Assembly: GCA_947579665.1 (NCBI GenBank)
Contig: OX388347.1
Coordinates: 27,086,562-27,150,561 of the forward strand
DNA length: 64,000 bases
Direction: 5' to 3'
DNA from: Sympetrum striolatum
Lineage: Eukaryota; Arthropoda; Insecta; Odonata; Libellulidae
The position numbers were made by a program, and so were the translations under genes. The notes below the pieces were generated by a model. The model was not told the DNA's origin, did no database searches, and worked only from the letters and a program-made list of their open reading frames with translations. Shown here piece after piece: positions 1 through 9,428 of the stretch (the stretch's first letter is position 1; every line of letters starts with the position of its first letter).

Positions 1-76
1 TTGTTATTTAATTTAGAAATGAAAATTCTCCCCGAGGTTGGTATTTCATTTCCCTTACGCTGTTACTTAAATTTTT

Positions 77-404
77 TTGGATGATCTATCTGATCGTCTT
101 CGTTCAAAGATAAGCAGGCCCATTGTTGTGAACGATGAATTGCCAATCATGCAACACTTTATGAAATTAAAGTTCTCACCCCAGAAGAAGGCGTGGCGTT
201 TATACCACGTCTTTTATTATCTGGAAGTTACAGTTTTCTTTAAAACAAGACGTTTTAAGTGCTGGGGTACCATAATACTAATGCTACTGCTACTATTTTT
301 TGTGTCATTTATTTAAATCAATTTCAGAACTGATCTCTTCGAAGAAATAGTCAAAACTCATACTCCAATTTATAGCATTCGCGAGCTTCAAGAGAAACTA
401 GGAA
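77..404 (+). CDS. Possible coding exons of an unidentified gene (partial)
   Basis: Not recognised. An open frame from 77 encodes a stretch beginning near DDLSDRLRSKISRP and continuing LPIMQHFMKLK. A possible donor (AA|GTTCTC) follows base 171. A second block starts after a pyrimidine-AG acceptor at 326-327 and encodes TDLFEEIVKTHTPIYSIREL up to 404, where GTGTTA could be a donor. Joining 171 to 328 keeps the frame. No ATG or acceptor convincingly opens the first block, and a stop sits in frame at 68-70, so the 5' part may be decayed or the exon starts elsewhere. A later donor in the first block (AA|GTGCTG near 257) is an alternative. Coding status is inference from frame consistency and splice-like borders only. 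Confidence 0.22.
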
Positions 405-470
405 GTGTTATAAGAAAATAATCTCCAGGACAGATTTTTATTTCTGATTGTTTTTCTCCCGGAGCATAAG

Positions 471-670
471 AAAGGTTAGCAGAAAGTAGAGATGAGGATT
501 TTGGTGTAATTTTTCACACCCTGTTTTACGCCATAGGAGGCTTGCTGGGCCATTATGTTATTGAATATATGTTAGATATTCCATGGAATTTTTATCGCGT
601 TATGTTTATTCTCTTCATTATTGGTTGTAATATATTCAAATTTTTGCTAGTGAAACAATATGAGAAGTAA
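471..670 (+). CDS. Candidate terminal exon of a membrane protein
   Basis: The best candidate for real coding sequence in the window, but the protein is not recognised. After a pyrimidine-rich tract and CATAAG acceptor, the frame reads KRLAESRDEDFGVIFHTLFY and continues through two hydrophobic segments separated by a short polar turn (GGLLGHYVIEY, then YRVMFILFIIGC), ending KQYEK before a TAA at 668-670. It joins in frame to the block ending at 404 across a 66-base GT-AG intron (405-470). The G-rich helix start and the amphipathic/hydrophobic alternation would suit the last two helices of a transporter such as an MFS protein, but this is only a guess. A chance open frame or a pseudogene remains possible. 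Confidence 0.3.
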
Positions 671-1239
671 ACTAGTTTGTAGGAAGTTATTTTTCAGGCC
701 CGAATGTTTTGTTTTCCGCATCCCTATATTTTCCTACCAGCGCATTTCCGCGTCCGTTGAGTAGGAAGTCTACATTCAGTTATCGTAAGAATCAATTGAT
801 ATTTCAGTTTTGGGTCAGTCAGCGGATATTTTGTCACCGATATCGAAAGTGGCTATAAACTAAATTAGTTCCGCGTAGCAAAAAGTTCCCGGATATTTTT
901 CTTTGATGTTGGAACGATACAGAAATAGCATTTATGATGAAGGAAGTAGTCCTAGGAAAAACCAAGATGAAATCTTTCGAGGGTAAATGTAGTAGTCTTG
1001 ATATACCGGTTTCTATTCTTCTTCATTCACTTTCAAAAAACAAAAGTACTTATAGTGGGTAGTATTTCGAAGTATCTCTTTCGAAATCAGATTCTGAATT
1101 GCGACTATGCTTTAAAACTATAGGTGGCATATGTACCCTTCAACTTAGATTTTTGTAATGATAATAAGGAAATCGCTGGCAAGAGCTACTATGCATTTTT
1201 ACTTTCTCCCTATACGTAGTATAGAAAAAGTATTGTATT
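671..1239. other. Non-coding AT-rich spacer, nothing recognised
   Basis: No open frame, repeat or RNA-like fold stands out between the candidate terminal exon and the interspersed repeat that begins near 1240. If the upstream exons are real, the first part would be 3' UTR and flank; no clear polyadenylation signal was seen close to the stop. Confidence 0.5.
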
Positions 1240-1870
1240 CGCAAAAAAATTCGACCTCCAGATTTCGACGGAAATAGATGTTTTGGGGCCCATAGAGCTC
1301 GTTTTCGCTATTTTCCCAAACATTTCTGTCTGTGTGTCTGTGATAAAATAGTTTGTGTGCGCTCTATCTTAAAAAGTAATTATTCGATCATTTCCAAACT
1401 TCATATTTAGTATTTTCCTAACAATGCCAAAAGTCGATTAGTTTTTGATAAATATCGCTTTACCGGAAGTTCCGGTTTAACCGGAACATAATTTTGTTTC
1501 TTTAATATCTCGGTCAGAATGCAATGTAAGTATATACAATTACTTACAAAAGTTATAGATAATGTACTTTACTACAACTTTTGTAGTAAACATTTCTTTG
1601 TAACACTGATTGTTTAGGAGTTATTCTTGAATAATGGTTAACCGTAAGTTGTTGTTTATCCAGAAATGGAAGTTTTTCATACATATCTCTGTCAGAATGC
1701 AATGCACGTATATACAATTATGTACCAAAGTTATAGATAGTGTATTTTACTACAGCTTTTGTATGAAACATTGTCCTTTAACACTCTTTGTTTTGGAATT
1801 ATTTATATATTACCGGCATAGGCTTCTGTTTTCAATAAATATGGAGAAAGTCATGTTGGCCACATCAGAT
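1240..1870 (+). repeat. Interspersed repeat with 178-base internal duplication
   Basis: The block opens with TTCGACCTCCAGATTTCGAC and contains a TCTGTCTGTGTGTCTGTGA tract and a small foldback (ACCGGAAGTTCCGGT near 1460). It then carries two diverged direct copies of a roughly 120-base segment, at about 1504-1625 and 1683-1803, both with GTCAGAATGCAATG, TATATACAATTA, AAAGTTATAGATA and a TTTACTACA core. The two copies are offset by 178 bases. The CTGT-rich tract followed by a unit of this kind resembles a dispersed repeat seen in arthropod genomes (from memory, not searched). No protein is encoded. Confidence 0.6.
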
Positions 1871-4639
1871 TTTTTATTTTATAATTAATTACGAAACCTT
1901 TATATAGGACAGAGATTATTACAATGTGTTGTTTAACTCAAACGCATTGCCAAAAATGTGATTGGCATAGTTAAGGAAACATTTCGTCGTGAAAGGAGAA
2001 ATTTGAACTGTTAAAAATCTTACTTATAGCTAAAAGGAAATTTCCTCGTCGTCGTTGCAGCAAAGGGCAGTTTTATCAAAAGAATGTTAACGGAAGATGA
2101 ATAGTAGCTAAACATTCGCTGAGGGAATAATTCATAAATATTTTTGCTTCATACACCGCTAACTCTAAGTTAATTTCTTGTTTTGTGGGAGGGATACATT
2201 TGTCGTACGATGAAATGAAATGAATTATTTTTAATCAACATAATGCCTACTTTTATGTTCCATCAAGTCGAAACGTTTTAATCTAATATAAATGAATGAA
2301 TTTCGCTATCAACTGAATCCTTTTAGGGCAGCAATATATGCAAAGATTGTCGGAGAACCGTACTTAGCGTTGAATGAAGAGGACTGTGGTGAATATTTAC
2401 GACCAATGCCGCAGAAAGCCACTTTAAAACCATTCGCGTTTACTCGGTTCCCATTAAATTATAACGTATTTTCGTACTTGATTGGAGAAATAATGATCGC
2501 TGCATGTTGAAAGCAGCGGAGTCATCGATCAATCTCTGTTATTACTGACCCAATGAACTTCCTCGTTGACCAAGAGACCAAATAAAGGAAATTTATGCGA
2601 GCTAAAGGTGAGTAATCTGCCAGAGGGTGGACTTTGGTTCCGAAATTGATAAGGGTTTGTTTCCGTGTAAATCGGAGAACGAGGGTAAGCGTTCGCACTT
2701 ATTGGTTAGGACAGTATATATGTCTCCCTGACGTAATCTATACGTCCATCTGCTGGTTTTCGGTTGTCTCTTATCGGAAAACTCTTCCACTCTCCTTCGT
2801 TTGTGAGCCATTATGTTAGTGGGTGAGATTTCTATGGCTGATCAATGGATTTTTTCCTTCGAACTCTGTCACGAATCCAGGCTTTCATTTCCGCGTTCGA
2901 TTGTTTACGAAGATTTGATGGCGCATAAATCAGTTTGAGAAAATTGGGGTGATTTGGGATTTAAAAGGTCCTCGTGGTTTTACGTGTGTGCGTGAATGGA
3001 ATAATAGTATTTGATCAAAATACGCAGTATTATTTAAGGCAATTTTAGAACGCAATAGAAGTAGTAATTCATTTGTCTATTCCTGATACCCTTACATCGA
3101 CATCAATAATAAATCAACATGCGGCATTTCGGCGAGTGACTGGGGGTTTCTGGTTATTATATAATCAGAAAGTGATTTAATAACATTCGTGGATATATGA
3201 TGATTGTATACTCGTATGGTGGCGAAATATTATTGCCACGTGTATTAGCCTTAAACGTATGTAAGCCTACCATAGACGTAGCATGTGAATAAACATGCTT
3301 AAAACTCTTGTTTATTCTGAAATGAATACTCCAATTAAAGAAAAATTACTCTGCCTAACACAAATACCTCTTCTAAATTGCTCTTTATTACCATTTAAAA
3401 TGAAGAATTAAATTAATTTCTATCTATTTGTAGTTAGAAAATAAACGAATATGGACCGATAATTTTATTTACTCTCACCTCACCTATTTATATATATATT
3501 CGTGCTAGAACCTAGAGTAAAAATTGGACCAAATGTTATTAAATTTCTACGATTTTACTTTTGATTGCTGTTATAAATAAAAGTGTTAAAAATATATTTA
3601 ATTGGAATGTTGCTATATTCGAATCTATTATGATTCTACTCGTCCAAAATAGCTTTCCAGCCTTTTCACTCGACTTCTTCGTTTTTCCCTCCACAAATTT
3701 TACCTTTTCCAAAGTCAAACATTCTCCCCAACCGCATTACTCAAGTCGGTTACAAAAGAGCGTGTTTAAATCTCTCTTTTATCTAAGTTACCTCCTACTT
3801 TAGGCTGGTTGAGGCTATTTTCATTTAGATACGTGTCATCGTAGCCTCATTTAGTATTCTGATACTCCGCGGAAGACTTTCGGCGCAGCTATTTAGTGCG
3901 GTACGTTTCAACTTTACTTACTGCCGAATAAACTGACCTTTAGCCTCAGTGCATCCCAAAGGCGAGAAATAAATTATTGGCCGGTATTTTCACGAGCTTA
4001 CATCAGCTAAAAATTCGTTCTGCTATAATTATCTTAACCAAAAATACGGAGTCCACGTTTCAGAATTAGAGAAAATAAATCTCCAGTTGGTAATTAGTAA
4101 AAATTCTCAAAATTTCGCCTTGGTTGGTTCATTATAGTTTGTGATTTAATTAGTTAGTTCTTTAATATCAACGGAAGCATTTCCACAGAAAAGCATTAAA
4201 TCATAGGAAACTTAAATCCAACGAAAGGATTAAAAATCATACTTGTTCTTTTGTAAAAAAATATTACCTTTCAGATTAAGGGATTTCGGAAAGAATTCAC
4301 AAAGCAAGACCCGTAATCGGTGTCGGAGAGCGTAAATTTGAATCAAAATTTCCTTAAAAACTTATAATTGATGCAATGATATTTCATGAAATTCCATAAT
4401 ACCAAATAGTGTATTTCGCCAACAATACTTTCGAAGTAAGATCTTAAAATCCCCAACATTTCGTGGAATTGTGCAAGTTAAAAAATTAATGTACACGCAT
4501 TTTTGGTACAATATATTATTTTGTAACTTTTCCTTTCTGTCAAAATATCAAATTTGGCAGTTATGCGTTTGATTACAGCAGAGAACTCATTAAAGTGATT
4601 ACAGATATCTGAAAGACGATCATGATACCAAAGGTGGCC
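1871..4639. other. Non-coding AT-rich region, nothing recognised
   Basis: Only short ORFs without recognisable domains occur, including one of 72 codons at 2292-2510 with no similarity I can name. No tandem repeat, transposon end or RNA gene was detected by eye. Confidence 0.5.
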
Positions 4640-5180
4640 GGTTCACATATTATATTCAATCATCGCGAATTAGTGCTATGGCAATGTCCGGTGGGTGAAC
4701 GTGTATCTCTGCTTTATTACTTCCTCTGATAATCGATACATTTCTTCCGGCAAAACTCCCCTGGTAAATATTCAACGTCCCAAATCTACAACGCTTATGA
4801 ATTTTCAGCCTTTTAGGAATTTTAAACAGGAGGCGTCTCCTGAGATAGGGTTTCGCTCCAACTCTTTTCAAAATTATGAAAAACGGGCCGCATTTCCACT
4901 TATCTATTCCTCCGTTATGCACCGAGAATAATAAAAATTCCGCGGGGCGTTTGTCCCATGCAAACCTATAAACAAGATCTTCGCAGCGAGCTCGGTTCCA
5001 ACTTCCGCGAGCTTCCCTTTGCACGAGCGAAAGTAGGTTAAGGTTGGGTTGCGGACTTCTCTCGACGGGGGCGCGATGCTCTTCTCGCAGCCAAATGATA
5101 TCCTATTTCTTTCCCAAACCCTTTCTCTTTATTTCCGTATCTCTCTTCCCCTCCACATCCAGAATTACAAAGGAGATATC
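4640..5180. other. GC-richer block with pyrimidine-rich end
   Basis: Base composition rises relative to the flanks and CpG dinucleotides become common, for example around 4980-5085. A minus-strand open frame of 122 codons (4656-5024) spans it but shows no known domain, and overlapping open frames are also present on the plus strand. From about 5095 to 5160 the plus strand is strongly C/T-rich. It may be a regulatory or conserved non-coding block; no specific evidence supports a gene. Confidence 0.3.
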
Positions 5181-5720
5181 TTTATAACCCTTCTTTCCGA
5201 AAAGGATGGTAAGATTGATAGCTCAGCTTCAGCGCCCGTTGCTTATTTATTGCTGTCTTTTTTCATTGGATTCAGAGAATGTATCGAGATTATACTCTAT
5301 GTACAATTGACGTCACGTATGCGGCAGAATTGATTCATAATAATGGAACACTTAAATCGTATTAAGGAAATGAAACTACAAACCGTAGGTCGTAATACAA
5401 TAGACTACTAATGATATATTACTATACGCTCCCTAGCTTGTTATTTTCTGACACTTCCTATGAAAAACTCACCATGCATATGAAAAGCAAAATTAATGAA
5501 CTTAATGCAAGTTTAGTCTACTGTAAAAATAAATCTTTACCGTATAACTAAGTTTCTCTGTGAAGACATCCTGCAAATTCATGCCTACGAAACAATGTTC
5601 CGCGTAGTGTACAATCGTGTAAAATCGATTGTGGTAGGCTTTACTGAGTGGAAATCGATATGGTTAGGATACATAAAAAGAAAATTAAGTTTATGATTCT
5701 CCACGTATTAATTTAAAACA
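5181..5720. other. Non-coding spacer, nothing recognised
   Basis: AT-rich sequence with scattered stops in all frames and no repeat noted. Confidence 0.5.
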
Positions 5721-5813
5721 GATCCGGTTTCAAATCAGATAGACCATCTTCATCTGAGGTGAGGATGACTTGATGTCGGATCTGATGATAGCCGATCTGA
5801 TTCGAAACCGGTC
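5721..5813. repeat. Inverted repeat carrying outward GAAACCGG modules
   Basis: Arms at 5721-5740 and 5795-5813 are near-perfect inverted copies: each reads outward as ATCTGATT, then C or T, then GAAACCGG, so the arms differ mainly by a G/A exchange inside and at the outer edge. The interior carries CTGATGA on the plus strand (5781-5787) and ATGAAGATGG on the minus strand. The CTGATGA ... GAAACCGGTC order resembles the module at 29.1 kb and, loosely, a hammerhead core. The intervening stem II pairing is poor here, so this copy looks decayed. Confidence 0.55.
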
Positions 5814-7080
5814 AGTTGTGCTTCTCTACGAAGACGTTTTTCAGTCAGTAATAATTTTCTGAGTGTATATAACCCTTTATTCAAATAAAACTTATATCTT
5901 ACTCAAAATATTAAGGTATAGGTTCCAATTCCTTCTACCCATGAAATGTCTTCCTGCTGTATTTCCGCTACTCAGGAAGTCTATTTCAGGAATAGCTTTG
6001 CGGGAAGTAATTTTTCTTTCCCTTTCACTTCCATTTCCTCACATTTTCCTTATTATTTCTTGGTTAATTTCCATTCCACTTATGCATTCTCATTTTGTTC
6101 TTCTGTCTTCGTATAATTGATTAAAATAACGTCCTATGAACAATTCTTTATTTTCTAAAATTCACAAATTGACCCGAACTTTTCATCAATCACTCATCAA
6201 ATTCATGCTCCATTGTGATGAATAATAATATTTGGGAACTATCTTGGAGAGCGGTTTCCCATGAATGAGTTCTGGAGTTTGCTCCAAAGTGGTTGGCATA
6301 ACCATAACCTCCAGTTAGGAAGGCGGCGAGGAGGATAATAATAAAGGTTGGTACCTTCGCCGGCAATGAAAGCCTCCTTATCCGTATGCTTAAAGACTGA
6401 AGGCCAAGTGCAGACTTCCCCTTTTCTTCTTACTGCCCCTCTGTGAGACCGCCTTATTCCTTATCTAAGTAGGTCCCGTCCGAATCAGTGGAGGGAGAAA
6501 GGGCACTTCGAAGGGGTTCTTTCCCCTTATGCAAATGAGACTGCGTGCGCTGATTCCGCCTCTCTCCATGCAAAACGGCCTCTTTCGATCTACTTGCACC
6601 TCAACGTCTTTAGGCTTCTTATAATGCGTCACAAGCGGGTGCTGCTTCACGCCGTGATGCGTTTCTTATTTTCTTCATCGCTCCAGACGTGTGAGAAAGA
6701 TATGATTGATTTTAATGGAAGAAAAGGATCGATTCTATTCTCGTGTCGGTGCATTCACGAATATGAATCTGTACGACATTGGTTCGTGCATTAGCTATCC
6801 TGTTTATGACCGATCAGAACATGTGTTCTCAACTCAGGTTTCATTTGATACTACCAATAAATAATAATGTCTTTGAACAATTTCCTATAAACTATGTTTT
6901 TGATTATTTTCAGTGTACTAGACCTTTTAATCTTTCATTTGTATGTATTTCTTAATGTAATTTCATCTTCGTAATTTCTTTGAGATTTATCTCCCATTGT
7001 TCAACGTTTATTTTAATTCATCTATAATTAATGTCAGTTTAGTGAAGTTGATTTATTTTATTTTGATTTGATTTATTGTT
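5814..7080. other. Non-coding region with a GC-richer block at 6240-6680
   Basis: Mostly AT-rich. The 6240-6680 part is richer in G and C and includes a perfect octamer-type POU motif ATGCAAAT at 6529-6536 inside CCTTATGCAAATGAG. Octamers recur elsewhere in the window at a rate not far from chance, so this is weak evidence of regulation. No gene seen. Confidence 0.35.
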
Positions 7081-7430
7081 TGTAGTGCAATTATGTTTTT
7101 TCCTCTTTCTTTTTGTACAATTTTTATATTTTCACTACCTGTCTATCAAAACTCTTTTCTTTCTCCTTCATCAAAAATATATTTTCTATCTTTAGGTTTC
7201 ACAGGTTTTTCACACTCCCCCTCTTGTGTTTCCTGCAGTGGAAATTTTTTTCCTGAGCCCTAAGCTTAGGTTTTTTAAAATCCACATACTAGTTTTCTTC
7301 GTGTACTTTTGCAAACTATCTCTTTCTTTCTGTTTCGCATATGACGATGGGTTAGGTGTAAGAAGAGACTTTCTAGTCTCAATCTCGCCCGAATAAAGGC
7401 TATTTATTATTATTATTATTATTATTAATA
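7081..7430 (+). mobile_element. Non-LTR retrotransposon-like 3' end with TTA tail
   Basis: The block ends in CCCGAATAAAGGC followed directly by a (TTA)n microsatellite at about 7404-7430. A polyadenylation-like AATAAA immediately before a simple-repeat tail is typical of CR1/RTE/Jockey-type LINE or SINE 3' ends. The preceding sequence is T-rich and untranslated, with a small hairpin AGACTTTCTAGTCT near 7366. The upstream limit is not visible and no reverse transcriptase frame is recognisable, so the copy is probably 5' truncated. Confidence 0.5.
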
Positions 7431-7854
7431 AAGAATTATGCTAAGTTTTGACTGCATGAATATCAAGGCGGTGCATAGCACAAACCAGGATATACTCTGT
7501 AATACTTAATCGTTCTTTCTGTTGAAAATACTGACATGCATAATTGCAGTGGAAACCTTTTTGTCATTTCAACTGATGACTTGATGGTTTTGAATTGAAA
7601 CCAGGAGTAGAAACCAGAGTAGACTATTCTGTGATATGTTGGAGGTAAAAATTTCGTAAAATACAGTTTTTGAATGGAATTCTATAGCCTTATTAATTAA
7701 AAAATATAATTTGTGTAATTGATGATTCCCTCGCATATATTATGATTTGTTTACTTTTCAGCATTGTATAATCCAGTTCTAGTTCGATGTTTTAACGTCA
7801 TATGTTGTCCTAATTGGTCTGGTAATCAACAGAAAATAATTCGAAATCTGTGAT
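7431..7854. other. Non-coding spacer, nothing recognised
   Basis: AT-rich sequence between the LINE-like tail and the SINE-like block; no coding or structured feature noted. Confidence 0.5.
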
Positions 7855-8005
7855 AAAGTTTATTATAAAAAAAGAAATTTCAATACATACAGGAGTAGGA
7901 TTATTAAGAGTACTCCGACTGCTTAGGTCGTTTCGGATAACCGGTAATCGAATCTGGGACCTCTTACAATTTATTGCAACAACTCTTGCATTTACTCGAG
8001 TTACA
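7855..8005 (-). mobile_element. tRNA-derived SINE-like element (degenerate)
   Basis: Read on the minus strand from about 8005, the sequence resembles a tRNA with box A (GTAACTCGAGTAAATGCAAG, compare GTAGCTCAGTNGG) and, about 45 bases on, box B and T arm (CCCAGATTCGATTACCGG, compare GGTTCGANNCC) at about 7940-7958. The spacing fits an RNA polymerase III type 2 promoter. It continues into an unrelated tail with CCGAAACGACC and a run of T followed by AATAAA. The mismatches in stems and in box B make a functional tRNA unlikely; an old tRNA-derived SINE is the preferred reading. Confidence 0.45.
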
Positions 8006-8840
8006 GTTTTAATTAAATGAATTGCTTTTGAAATTTTCAATAAAATTGCTTGTATCGTTTACAATTCTTTCATATGGAGAGTAAATAAGAATATTTTATC
8101 TGTGTATTTTATTTTAATTTTCTGTTTTAAGGAAGCATTTATTTGAAAAGTAGAGCTACCTTGCTCAATATCACAAATTATAAAATCTGATTTACAAAAT
8201 TATTATTAACTTTTTGATATAATCCCTCTGATATATACGTTGTGTGCAAATTAATATTCGAGTTAAAATTCAATTTCTGCGTAATGAAGAGTACATAGCA
8301 TCCTTTATATCTTAACTAAAGATTTCGGGTCAAAGAAAAAAATTGAATGTACTACTATGCTTTATAGGACAAATACCTTTGAAATTCCCGGAATTTCAGT
8401 TCAGAAACTATTTCACAGCCCAAAAATTGCAATCCCGACGGTGAATTTAAATGACCTCGAGACTTAGAGCGAAAACTAGGTCGTTGTCTAGTTCGATCGC
8501 TTTGTAAGGATCCTCATCATAATTCGCAGCGTGGCATTCTTTAAATCTATGCAGCTCTCTGAATCTACCAATGATTCACTAATCATGTTTGGGACCCGCA
8601 ATCAATATCCACGCTTTGAATCCTTTTGGATCGAATTAGCTCTGCCTGTTGCGTCGATGCCTATAAATAGCAGAAAATACGATTTGCGTGAAGTTTTATG
8701 CATTAACCTCTGCAAATAATGAGCCTCTCTTGTTAGCAATTTCATTCACTCACTCCTAATTACGCAGGTAATTTATCTTTGAATGTAGGGTTTGAAAAAA
8801 AAGCTTCTTTTCTTTAGAAATGTAATCCATTGCAACTCAC
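8006..8840. other. Non-coding spacer, nothing recognised
   Basis: AT-rich with a short GC-richer patch near 8400-8720. A 62-codon open frame at 8531-8719 has no recognisable domain. Confidence 0.45.
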
Positions 8841-9026
8841 CAGTGGGGGGGACGGGGCTAGTTCGTTACGTTTTTCATTTTGAATTTTTTAATATTTGCT
8901 AAGACTGATATCTAGAAAACAAAGTAAAACCGTCACAAAGTAACATGTATCTACATTAAACGTCAATTATGTTCATAAAAACTCAATTAATTACTTTTTT
9001 ATAATAATAATTCCAAAACAATGCTC

Positions 9027-9060
9027 GTGCGCGGACTTGCCCCGTATTCGGGGTTAGTTC
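9027..9060 (+). repeat. Internal copy of transposon end motifs
   Basis: This stretch contains GCGGACTTGCCCCGTA, matching GCGAACATGCCCCTGTA next to the right terminus (about 9387-9403), directly followed by CGGGGTTAGTTC, matching CGGGGCTAGTTC of the left terminus (8854-8865). It therefore looks like a right-end motif joined to a left-end motif inside the element. Confidence 0.45.
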
Positions 9061-9147
9061 ATACACATTGATTAAACTTGTAAGAAACCATAAAGCAAAG
9101 ATGAAAATTGTATTAAGTCATTTTTATTTTACACTGTTAAGTAAAGC

Positions 9148-9262
9148 CTACTCGTTATCATCATCGCTGTCACAATGTATGCATATAAACAAAGTCTACA
9201 GCCATTAACACTATATTCATGGGCCCACTTCTTACATTTGAGTGAAGAAACACAAAATTGTC
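9148..9262 (-). pseudogene. Transposase C-terminal fragment, frameshifted
   Basis: On the minus strand one frame gives KCKKWAHEYSVNG and a neighbouring frame gives FICIHCDSDDDNE followed by a stop (TAG, plus-strand 9148-9150). Together they match the pattern of a zinc-binding cysteine/histidine tail (C-x2-C-x-x-W-x-H ... C-x2-C) and acidic C-terminus found at the end of many pogo/Tc5-type transposases. At least one frameshift separates the two halves and an expected cysteine after WAHE is replaced. The upstream DDE catalytic core is absent. Family assignment is by motif memory, not by a search. Confidence 0.5.
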
Positions 9263-9428
9263 GATCCTGTCGAGAAAAGCGAAACTACTCAAATAGCCGG
9301 TGATGAAGTGGAGGGGGCGGTGGCCCACACATTGTGTTCAAGTTTCAACTCATTCGCTCAAACGGTTTACGAAATAACATCAGTGTGCGAACATGCCCCT
9401 GTACCGAACTGGCCTCGGTCTCCCCTAT

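Larger units (their letters stand above)
8841..9428 (-). mobile_element. pogo/Tc5-like DNA transposon, internally deleted
   Basis: Imperfect terminal inverted repeats bound the block: the left end runs GGACGGGGCTAGTTCGTTAC (to 8869), and the right end, read on the minus strand from 9427, runs GGGGAGACCGAGGCCAGTTC. Over 27 aligned positions 19 agree. The left end begins CAGT, as in many Tc1/mariner-pogo elements. The minus strand keeps the C-terminal piece of a transposase (9148-9262). At about 590 bases the element is far shorter than an autonomous copy, so it is deleted and dead. No clear TA duplication is visible on the left side. Confidence 0.55.

Noticed and set aside
4656..5024. 122-codon minus-strand open frame
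   Set aside because: No recognisable domain and plus-strand open frames overlap it; treated as composition effect.
6529..6536. Octamer ATGCAAAT sites (also near 35672, 42429, 44112, 51038, 53216) as a POU-factor cluster
   Set aside because: The number is only modestly above what an AT-rich 64 kb window would give and the sites are far apart.
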